Source of the DNA: Agelaius tricolor
Lineage: Eukaryota; Chordata; Aves; Passeriformes; Icteridae
DNA: 64,000 nucleotides
Direction of reading: 5' to 3'
Assembly (NCBI GenBank): GCA_023055355.1
Contig: JALJCS010000001.1
Coordinates: 23,373,881 to 23,437,880 of the forward strand
The notes beneath the pieces are model-generated. The model ran no database searches. It had not been told where the DNA came from and worked only from the letters and a program-made list of their open reading frames with translations. A program made the translations under genes and the position numbers. Numbering within the stretch: position 1 is the stretch's first letter; each line of letters starts with the position of its first letter. Below are positions 13,201 to 24,092 of this stretch, piece after piece.

Positions 13201-14617
13201 AAAATGAAATTTTAATCTAAATCATAATATTTCCTTCTAATGGAAAAAGTTTCATTACTGGTGGACTGCTGTGTTTAGTTTTCTTCCAGCTGTATCTAGG
13301 AAAGAAAGAAACCCTGCCTATAACCACCTGTTTGCAGTCAAGTGCAAAACTACCAGTGAGCTGCCTTTGATCAGAATGGAAATGGGAGAGCTTCCAGATG
13401 ACCCAAGAGCCAAAAGACTGGCTATAGCATTAAGTTCAAACCAGCACCCCAAACATTTTGCTGACAGTAGAAGCCTAGATATTATTGCCAAGACAACCTA
13501 GAGTTAAGTACCTATAGCTCAGCTACTGGGTGGCAGAGGGCTGTGTCCCCAGCTGACAGATGGAGCTGGGCAGGAGGCACTCCTGCCTCCTCCCATGAGG
13601 ATCTGCAGAGCTCCCTGAAGCTGTTCTGAACTCACCTCCCCTCAGGGGCCCAATTCACTCCTGATATTCACAATACACCTACCATGTGCTGATGGTATCT
13701 AGGCTCAGCAGCACAACAGGCAGGCTATATACTCCTTTGAAAACACAGCTAGAAGAGGGATCTATTAATAGCACTGTCACTCTCTGCTTATAAAATGGTA
13801 GAGGTCAGGCTCTTTGCCAGGGAGACCAACATATCTTGCCTCTCAGAGGAGTGCTCCAGCTGTCTGCTACCAGGCTGCCACAAGGCAGAAAATAAATGAG
13901 AGTCAAAGAGTGAATATGCAAGAAAAAAACAAGTCTGTGGCTAGGGCATTACTCAGAGAGGTGCAGATATTCCAGTCCAGATTTCTGCACCAGGAATTGT
14001 GCCCTAAACAATCATTAGACAAAATGCATAAGTAACACCATAAACAAAATAATTCTTTTTTCCCCACTTATTTTCTTTACTTCTCCCAGCTCTTACACTG
14101 GATGTGACAGACAACACAGAGAAATTCAGTGGGAATTACATACTCCCTACTGACCACAAGCTAGCAGAAAAGCAGAAAGGATGAATTACACTATTAAGCT
14201 GCAACTCAATAAAATCTGTCAAGAAACCTCATTGACTTGGGTTCAAGCACTCCCAACTGCTTTGTAGAGAATTAGGATCCAACCTAAGGGCAGGGAAAAA
14301 CAAAGCCCCTACAAGCTGCTCTAGGGTCAGCCCTATCAAACTCCACACATCCCAAGGGATGTGCATGCTAAAGGTGCGACAAGACCTCAGTAATTATCTC
14401 ACATCTTCAGGTAAAACACTGCAGGATTTATGATAGGCAGTTGTCATCACCAGATGGGGAATGGTGGGAATGGAGGCACGAGCACACAAATTCCAGCCAT
14501 GAAACTGAGTGTACCTTAGGGACAGGGATCTAGCACCTCTCCAGCCAAAGGGACACCACCAAGTACTGTACCAAGTACACCACATACATCACAGTAAAAC
14601 TGAACAGTAAAACTGAA

Positions 14618-14744
14618 CAATAATTTCCATTGTCCATGAAGCTGATGACTTTTTGATTCTAGAATAATGCACCTGAGGTCCTTACCTCAGGTGCATTATT
14701 CTAGAATCAAAAAGGCATCAGCTCCATGGACAATGGAATTATTG
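14618..14744. repeat. Near-perfect inverted repeat (62-nt arms, 4-nt loop)
   Basis: The left arm 14618-14679 and right arm 14684-14744 are reverse complements apart from two mismatches and one single-base bulge, separated by the loop CCTT. The centre reads ACCTGAGGT / ACCTCAGGT. Transcribed from either strand it would fold into a roughly 60-bp hairpin, longer and more perfect than a typical microRNA precursor. It lies about 300 bases upstream of the env remnant. A small direct duplication (CAGTAAAACTGAA twice) sits just left of it. Confidence 0.93.
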
Positions 14745-14979
14745 TCCCCAATACAAACAATGAGGAAAAAGAATGAATAACCTTTTAACTGAAGTATAAT
14801 TTATACCTATGAGTTGTACCTTGATAGCTAATCAAAGTCTTTGCTTGCCAAGGAGACTTTTAGATTTCACTGAGGGATTAGTCCTGTAAATTCTTATGAA
14901 AGTTTAAAGATCAAAGTAGCTAAAATAGTAAATGTAAGTAATTGATGGATATGTTCCCAAATAATGCTGGGAGGCACAG

Positions 14980-16089
14980 GGTTCCTTTGGATGGTTCACC
15001 CTTATGGGCTGGCAAGAACTTTGGTAATGGGCTATGACTTTTAATGGAGTCAATGAAGGAACAGTGAAAGAAAACTGTACAATAGAACACAGAAACATAA
15101 TTATAAATTTAACAGGATTTACTAATATTCCCCTTAAGAAGAAACCTAAAACTACTGTAGTTAGGGGTCATAAAGTGAAAGGATTTATATGCTTTTACTC
15201 AAAATAGAAATAGAACTTGGAGTGCTAAAACAAATCAGTGTAAGTATTATACCACTCCCAGCTGCAATGCCATGTGAAACTCCATTGGCCTCACTGCACC
15301 AAGCACACAAGAGAAGCCCACATAGGAGCCCTAGATCCACCAGCACTGCAACAGTGGGAAATAGGAAATCAGACCTCTGATACTGGGAATGGGACCTACA
15401 AATGGCTTCCTAAAGGATGGCTTGGTTCCTGTTGCCAAGCAGTATTAATGCCTCCCCTTAAGGAACTCTGGGGAGGCATTACAACCACAAGGAAGACTTG
15501 TGGGCCACACAAGGGCCAGGAGAGCATTTTCCATCCAGGGAGTTCAGGACAATCCACAATGAACTCCTTTGATTTTGGGAAGCAAAAGATTATGGTTCAC
15601 TCCATGCCCCCTGTGTGCTGCCTTGCACTATGGAATTTATATTAACAAGCTAAAGCAATTATTAGAAGAAATGGTGAACAATACTATTAAAATATCAAAT
15701 AGCACATCCTATGAGCTCCAACAGACATGAATGGTGGCTGTACAGAACTGCATGGCCTCAGATTACCTGCTTGCTAGCCAGGGAGGAATGTGTGCTATTT
15801 TAGGATACGAGTCTTGCACTTACATCAGTGATGGGTTTGAAGCCCAAGAGACAGATAGAAAGAGCAGTAGAAGATTAGCAGAAAGAGGAACATTCTTCTT
15901 GGTGAGATTGGCTTACTTCATGGCTACCAAATTGGAGACTGCTACAAAATGTAGTCATGGAAGTCATTGTATTAATTGTAGAACTTGCTTGTATTATGAT
16001 TCAGTGTTAGAGATGTCGTAACACTTTGTGCTGGAAAATGAAGTATTGAGACTTATCTGAAAGAGACAGTCTCAAGAAAAGGGGAGACT
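14980..16089 (+). pseudogene. Endogenous retrovirus env remnant (degraded)
   Basis: Decayed retroviral envelope sequence on the plus strand. Around 15073-15205 is a Cys- and N-glycosylation-site-bearing surface-subunit-like frame. Around 15270-15645 is a further open stretch in that frame with a Gly/Trp/Leu-Pro-rich, Cys-containing segment typical of the C-terminal surface subunit. At about 15731-15830, in a different frame, is the transmembrane-subunit immunosuppressive-like region followed by a degraded CX6CC motif, in which the first of the paired cysteines is Ser. Internal stops and at least one frameshift make it non-functional. The covalent-type CX6CC motif suggests a gammaretrovirus-like (class I) Env, but the family is not certain. 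I saw no gag or pol. A purine-rich tract at 16074-16087 directly precedes the LTR. Confidence 0.72.
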
Positions 16090-16638
16090 TGACAGACAAC
16101 ACAGAGAATAGAAACTTTCAGTTCCTTTGAAGTTATAAAATAGAGCTTAAAGACTAGCTAGAAAATCAGATTAAAGAATATAAAAGTAGACACACAGGAT
16201 GCTAAATGTAGTTGGAAGCAGTGGATAAACAGATCATGAGGAACCTAAGTGGTTTTTGTGGCAAAGGTATATAACAAGAAACAGTGCATGCCCTAAGAGA
16301 AGTTCAAGGCAAGGTCATTTGCAAAACTGGGGGCTCAGTAGATATGACTACTTTAGACCCATTCAGATGACCCTCTAGAACCATCAAAAGACTTCCAGGA
16401 AGGGGCAGAGGCATGTAAATTAGTTCCATGAAAAGGCATGTTTATCTATTAGCTAGGAAGTACATTGTAATGAATGTGTATGACCACAATGGATTAAATA
16501 CTGCTGTAAAGTTTCGCAACACACATTCAATTAGAGGAAAAATCCTCCAAATGTGTCCAGTGCTGTAATAAAGAATCCCTACTTTCTAATATTTCAAATT
16601 GTGTTAGAGAGTTTATAATCTGGACTATTTCTATATCA
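16090..16638 (+). mobile_element. Endogenous retrovirus 3' LTR (approximate end)
   Basis: Begins with TGACAG directly after a polypurine tract (AAGAAAAGGGGAGA), the expected junction of env and 3' LTR. It carries a TATATAA-like element near 16268 and a polyadenylation signal AATAAA at 16567-16572, followed by a typical R/U5-like sequence. I place the end at a CA at 16637-16638; this is a guess because no matching 5' LTR is visible for comparison. Together with the upstream env remnant it is the 3' half of an old provirus. Confidence 0.6.
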
Positions 16639-19600
16639 GAGGGCCCAGCTCAAAATTTGGAACTCTGCATACCTCAACCAGAGGCTGCATAGGCAAAATT
16701 TTCCCACACAAATAAACCCTTTGCAACAAATCTCATCCCTTGCCATCTCTTCTCTCTGAAGCAGAGACCAGCTTTTCCTCTGCATGTGACTGCACATATC
16801 AAACTGTTTGTGCTACAGTTAGTGAAAAACTGTTAAATATGTGTCATTTATTGCTTTCACCACAACAAGAATAAAGTACTGTATTTTCTCCCTTATCTTA
16901 GAAGGCTGATTTAAATTCCACAGGTGTAAGCACAAGCTATTTAGCCATTCTGCTAATCTTAGTATGCCAGGTACATCAGAAAAAATGTGGATTCATCTGC
17001 ATGTGTGAATTCAGATGTTTAAAATACACTCATCACCATGCACTTAACAGCTACTTTTTCCAGCATGCCTCTGTCAAAGGAGTGCACAAAATGCAGTCAC
17101 TACAACAGAACCTATTTATTTTCCTCATTAAACCATTTTTGCTTGGAGACAAGGTAATAAAATTGAATAGCCCTCTAAAATTTGCTAGGTAACAGAAAGA
17201 CTGTTTAATCTTTGCAGACTCCTTTGTGAAGAGTTTGATAATTCTTTTGCATTTTTATATCCCTTTGTACACATGCATGTCCAAGGGCACTGTTAGTATC
17301 CACAGACCACACAGCAGTTTCACCAAACCATGAAATACCTTTGCTTCACTGGGCTGTACAGTTCTATAGACAAACAGAAATCAAGATGTCAAAGACTTTC
17401 ACTAGGGTGCATCAGAGGTACAAATTTGTTTGTGACCAGAATAATGTTCAAAGACTCAAAGTCAGTGAAGACTTGGGTCTTCAAATTTAAACCAAAATCA
17501 ACAAAATGTACTTCAATGAATCTCTGAAATAAAGGCATGTAATTAATGAAACGCAGAAATACAGAGATGATGCATAAATTTGGCAGGAAACTTAAGGAAT
17601 GTCAAAGTATCTGCTTAAGGAGAGCATAGCATTACATATTCCTCCAAACTGCACATGCACAAAGTTTGAAGAGTTAGATTTTTGACATTATTCCAAGCAG
17701 AGTAATTCACTCACCTCTCCTGAGCTCACATTTCTTAGAAAATGCACTTTGCAGTTCTGGGAAATGACTAGTTATAAAGTACAGCCAAGGCATTGAGATG
17801 TCCAGGCAAAGCTGGGATCACTTAAGATTATACAGCACCTTCCACAATAAAGAACTTCTCTACACTCTCCAGCCTCTTGTCAAAAACCCTTCAAACACCA
17901 GCAGAGTTAAATCACCTCTGATGTAGAGTACAATACACATTTATCGACCCAAATCCATCTAAGTGAGAATGAACATAAATTTAATTAAGCAAAGTGAAGC
18001 AAAATATTTACTTCTGTTGAAGTAGCACCCTTAAATAATGATCTTTTTTCTCATTTGTAAACAAAGAATAGACACACACCCCTAACTACCACCAGGAACA
18101 TGGTTCACTCCAGATAACAACTTAAGTGGAAAATGTCAGTTCCTGTGAAGTCAGTAGCAACAGAGGCTAGAGCTACACAAACCAGTAAGTTTTAAACATA
18201 GAGCAAGAAATTATTCCAATGCAAAGGTAGAACTTGAGAAAGAAATGCTGTAGTTACAGCCAAAAATATAAATCTATATGTAAGGATGGGGAAAAAACAG
18301 TAAAAAAAAATGGGACAAAAACCAGGTGCATACTCAAGGAAAAGGAAATGGTCAAAGTGCCAGGGAAAAAATCATCAGTTAAGGTGTCATGGAAAGTTAA
18401 GTAGAAAATGTACCATAAATCTTCTTATCCTGCTACAACACTGAGCTGTTTATCTCTCCAGTTGTCTAAAGGTATTCTTTTTGTTAGAAAGACAGAACAA
18501 ATAATGATTGATAAAGTAACAATTTTGCATTTATCCTCACGAAAAGCTCCAAGATGGTGAATCAACAAAACTAGTTTTAACTGTTAAGTAAAAATGTAGG
18601 CCAGAAAAGACAGAAAATAGGTTAAAGACCATTAAGGATATCAGCAGCATTCTAGCCAGTGTGCCTTGATGAAATTCTCTGAAAGGTATTCAAGGAAGCG
18701 TCTGGTTTACACATTGGGTCACCAGTTCTTGTTTTTCATGTTTTCTGCTTCTTGAGATTTCAACAGACTGTAAAAAGCAAACAAACTCATTTTCTTTATT
18801 CAAAAGTGGAGGTAACCAACAAGAATAAAAAAATTTCATCCAGCTTGGGAACTGCTTAGCAAATTCCTGGTGGTACTTGGGAACACACTATAAAATAGTT
18901 TGTGCTCACCTCATCCCTAGGACCAAGGGCTAGCCAGCTAAGAAATAGCATTCAAAGAGGTAAGGAAGTTTCAAAGAATTAAATAGAATCATCAACAGCA
19001 AACTGGCTTATTTTCACTGAAAAATCCCAAGAAAAAACCAAACCTGTCAGTTAAAGTCTAACCAACAATCTAAAGAATGTCATGGTAAGACAGCTTTTAA
19101 ACTGCTTGAATTATTCACCAAATGTTAAACAAAGCACTTAAAGTGCTTCAATATTCAATAACTGCCACCCTTCAGTAACAGGATGCAAGTACCTCCCTGG
19201 GCTGAAAGCTCCACACCTGGGAGAGAATCAGACAGCACAAAATCCCTCCATCCTACTGCAGTTTTGCCATGAGGCAGTAAAGATGACAAAAAAAGCAAGT
19301 GCATGCATGTACTGACAACATCCCACCACACTAAAAGCACACATGGGGCTCTGGACACCAAGCCATGGGTGATGCTGGATGGAGGTGGAACATTTGTCCT
19401 TGACCCCAGCCTCAGTAGGCACCCACTGCTCTCAGCTATTGATTTTCCACCATCTTGCAGATGGCATTTTCCTTCACTGGCAAATGGCTTTTCCCAGTCA
19501 CAAGCCATCACCCCCATGGGTATCACTCAGCCTGGGGAGCTGCAAGCAGAGCAATATCCAACACTTTCTGCCTTCACACGGCAGCAAATCTCTGCCTCCA

Positions 19601-22600
19601 AGAGCCCCTTCCCTTTCCACAGACAGTTTCCTTCAGAAGGAAGGATGTGGGGGTACAGCATCCATCAGCTCCTGGCTTAGACCAAAAGCCAAGAAGCAAT
19701 GAAAAGGTACCTGAATTTCAGGTGTACCCTCACCAGTGATTTGACACTTTGCCCTGAAGCAGAGTAGAAATGCTCAGCCATTTTAAGGAGTAGTCTCCCA
19801 TTCTCCCCTACCTCTTACCTAAACTTCATAATTCTCAGTTATGAGCCCATACAGTGGCAGAGCAGAGCCATATGCATAGAATTCATGAATACCAAAAAGC
19901 CAAATGTAATTATGTGGGGTCAAGCTTGTTGACAACATCCTGGAACATTTTCTGTTTACAATGCTAATGTTTTGTTTGACAGAACCACTGCAGAGATTGA
20001 TAATGATGATCCATCATTACAGTACGGTTTATTAATGCTCAGTGAGAATTAATGTGAAGTTGAGTGGGCATAAAATGATACTTTCTCATTTCTACTTGCA
20101 TGCACAGTTACCATTAGTAATGCTAAGCTTCCTTCACTTGTGTCTCATCTTTTTCTACAAACTAAATATCCTCTAGTCCCACAACAGCAGCCCACTCCAG
20201 CCTCTTCTTGTGACCATCTGGCAATTCCATGATTGTCTCAGTCTCCAGTCTATCCTGTACAGTGAGAACTAAGATGAATTTATTTGCTCCTAAAGGAAAA
20301 AGCCAGACCGTATTTTCTTTTATTGTCAGCAAGGTTTTGTTCATCAGTTTCAGATAAGGATCTGGGTTATATGCTTGTTTTCATTCCAAGTACCTTTTGC
20401 ACCAAGCATCCTCTTCTCTACCCCTAAATTTGCCGAACAAAATATTTTCAAAATGCAAGGTTTGAATAATCAGAAAGATTTCTTGACCTTTCACAGTTAC
20501 AGAGACCATGCTACAATTAACTGTTATTTCAAGAGAAAAAAACATTGAATAATTGTATGTTTGTACTTATTTTTCTATATGTATTCACACAAATGTTCTG
20601 CATGTTTTGTGAGGTTTGTGGATGCAGGGGTAGGGTTCATCAAGAAGAGCACACATTTAGCAAAGGACCAGGATAAAAATATATTAATTTACCACTAACT
20701 TAGTCTGGAGATAGGATTTAGCAGAGTGAACTTGACAGATATTTCTTTCCATTTGAATGTTAGTTCAATTTCCAGAGCACATGCATTAAAGGATTTCCAT
20801 TTTATAGTTAAAACCAATGTTTTGCACATTAAGAACTCTTCACTCTAAAAACCTAATACCACATGCAAGATACAATGATTTTCTCATCTTATACACTGGG
20901 CAGAATAAGTACAAAATTATGACCTGGCTGAAGAGTTTTCATCTTCTAAACCTTCCTGTATGTTCACTCTTACTATGCTTTCACAATCTATTGATATTTT
21001 TACTTGCATGTTTATTGAGAAGTAATTATCAAACCATCAAAAAATACAGTGCAAACTAAACTACAGTCCTTAACATTAAGGCTGCCAGTTAAATCCTCTT
21101 ACAAATACATCCATGGTACTAACTTGGCAGCTAAGCTAGGAGGTATCACTGTTAAGCTCCAATTTTCCTTAAAGAGCAAACATACAAACGCTCTTCTCAG
21201 CAGCTCAGACTCTCTTCTGTGCCTTTATGGGACAAGCTGAGCATATGACACAGCCTCCTGAGGTAATCCCTCTTGGACAGCCCTTGTTCCCTCACTCCCT
21301 CATCACCTCTCCTCCGAGCTGGAACGCACAAGCTGCCGCAGCTACTCCTGAGATCTCATCAGGCAATGGCTTTTCTGCTCCTGCCTGGCATGATGAGAAA
21401 GGTTGGAAATCAAAAGATCTGAACATGCATTCATTTAAGCAAGCTCCAAAATCCCTTTAAAGCTATAGGGGACACCATAAAGCCAGTAAAAGTTGGTGTT
21501 ACAACCTCTAAAGCTTCCACTGCTGGCAGAAGGTTGAAGATTTCCAGCAGGGCTGCTGCCATTCAGAACTGGAGGTGATTTTTAGCTCCTAGTGTAACAA
21601 CCACAAAGAATGAACAAAAGTGAATGCAGGCAACATTTAAATGATAAATTGAGTTTTACATGTAATTTTACTTCTGTAATACACATTTCTTCACAACGAT
21701 AATGCCTGTGTTCAATAGGATCTTTGCACAGGACAGGTATCATGCTTTGCTCATTGCATCTGAGAAAGAAAACCTGTTCATAATTATCATAAATTTTTTA
21801 ACCTTGTTAATAGAGTTCAATATTAAATCTGAGTACATTCTATGATGGTAGCCTACCTGTGATTCCTGTGACTCCTGTTTTGCTGAGTAGGAAGAGTTTA
21901 AAATCAATGGCAAGGGCATTCTTCTCCATCTTCTAACTTCAGCTGCCTTTGCTATGCTTTTCCACTTTCTACAGGATATTTCTACAGCAATATGAAAACT
22001 ACCACACATTTTAAATCAGAATTCTTCAAAGGTAAAATGATCAAGAAAACATATTTAAGATCAGTCTTTGGTTTTGAGAACCAAACATGTGGAAAATACT
22101 TTTTTGTGTGCTGCAGGCTTGATTCCTCCCTCTAGGGTTTTTTTGCACTTCAGTGCAAACAAGATGAAGAAATGGACTGCATCAATTGTTTACTGTGCAA
22201 TCTATTCAACTGATTCAACTTCTGTCCTGTTTTATTTAAAACTGAAGTTTAATATTGAAAATTAGAATCCCAGCATTATTTCAGTATCACTTCTAGTCTA
22301 GTCATTGAGACTCAGTAATTAGGACAGCATTCTCCTCCACATTCCTTATTGCAAGAAATAAAGCAGCAAAGAAGTTTTTGTTGAATCCAAGTATTTTATC
22401 TTCTCTGTACATAATCCTGCAAGGATCAACAAAACCACACAGCCATGTCAGACTGTAGATAGTACCCAAAATCAGGCAGCAGCCTGTACGCAGTGTTTGA
22501 CGTGTGAGACAAGTCTGTCCTGTCCATGTTTCAAAATTTTCTAGTTGATAACGCTATTCAGGTTTAACATTTTGCCAGTTCAGATTAAATCCTTACAGTA

Positions 22601-23385
22601 CAAACCCTGTTCTGCCATTACTCTTTCTGAAAGCCATTATGTGAAGGAACAAGGCAAGCGATATTAGTACAAACCAGTGGTGTATTTAAACTCTACTGAG
22701 TTAAACTCTACTGCCATGTTAGGCACAGACCTGTCTTGCTTAATTGGATAGCATGTACATGCTTAACAACAGACACATGTACTTACATAACATGTAAAAC
22801 CCAAACCTTTTCAAGTGATCCAAGGCACTTTCCATTCACCCTATTTTAAACAAATACTAACTGACAGCACTTTTTTTCTGTTTCTCACAGGCTCCTGGAC
22901 TGCACAGACAGTACTTTTTTCCAGCATACTCACTGCTGCAAGTTTTCCTCTTATTTACCATGCCTGGAGGACTCTCTCAGAAACCAAACCCCTTTAGGAC
23001 TACCACTCACCAAATCTAAAGCATACAGACTGATCCAGCACTGAGCACGAAGTATTCAACTATCCCATCCCTGCCTCTGGAAAAGGTCACAAACTAGGAC
23101 AGCATCGTGACTTGCACAGTGCAGTTCCACCATCCTCAAGACAATACCCAATGTCCCTGACCCAACATTCAACACTTAGGCAGGAAAGAGTGAGCCCTGG
23201 GCAGGGTTTTCCGAGGCTACCTTGGTGTCATTTCTGATGGAGTAAGTATCTCTGTGCCAGGTCACGCTGTACCGGGATAATCAGAGCTCTCAGGAGCACA
23301 GCAAGGCCTGTATCCCACCAGCCATCATTCCCCTAACTCCATGGGAATTTCTCCATGTACATGTGAGAGGGAAAAGGAAAGAAAA

Positions 23386-23461
23386 TGTCCTGGGGTGACT
23401 TTATGATGCTGGCATCCCCATTGTCTGTCTTTTTGCTCAGAAATGTTGCTTTAAGCTAGGC

Positions 23462-23511
<50 letters not shown>

Positions 23512-24092
23512 GGGGAGTGGTGGAATTTTTTCGTGCTATATTCAAAACATAGAAATAAGAGTTCAGCTTTCTCCGAGCTCCCGGCAGTGATCTCCAAGTT
23601 CTCGGCACAGAGAGAGAGAGAAAATCTGGGAGTTTTCCTTGGGTTTTTTGCTAGTTTTCCTCATTAGCTATGGCAAGAAAGACTTTTCCAGGGCTGTTTT
23701 TTTTCTGGAACTGTTTGGCTTCTCTCCAGTCCAGACCACCAGAACACTCGCCCCCAACCCTCCAGCTGCTCTGCAGCCTGGACACCAGGTCGGAGCCCCA
23801 GAGGGACTGAGAGAGACAGAGCAAGGCAAGCCACACCCTACAAAAGGACTCTTCTTCTGAACCACAGAAGGACTTCCTGAATTTGCCATCGCTTCAGAAC
23901 AACAAGAGGCTTCTTTGTTCAATATTATTCACTTTTTCATGCTTGTGAATACATTGTTTGTTAAATAGTTTTTACCACTTTTCCCTAAGAAGATTAACTC
24001 CTGAACTGGTCAGGGAAGAAGTCGCTGAATTCTGCCTTTTAGGGGAACATCCCTTTGATAATTCCCTTCCAAATTTGTCCCAAACCAGGACA
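23386..24092. mobile_element. Solo LTR of an ERV (likely ERVL-type, passerine)
   Basis: A 707-bp element with inverted termini TGTCCTGG at the left and CCAGGACA at the right, in the canonical TG...CA form. The flanks GAAAA (23381-23385) and GAAGA (24093-24097) match at four of five positions, a plausible mutated target-site duplication. The left end, with TGTCCTGGGGTGACTTTATG, resembles an LTR family I associate with songbird ERVs; this is from memory, not a search. There is no internal region, so it is a solo LTR left by recombination. It contains an AG microsatellite at 23464-23508. Confidence 0.8.
23464..23508. repeat. (AG)n microsatellite, ~22 units
   Basis: Uninterrupted AG dinucleotide run of about 45 bases inside the solo LTR. 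A shorter AG run occurs about 100 bases further on (near 23608), so the array probably grew from an AG-rich LTR segment. Confidence 0.97.
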
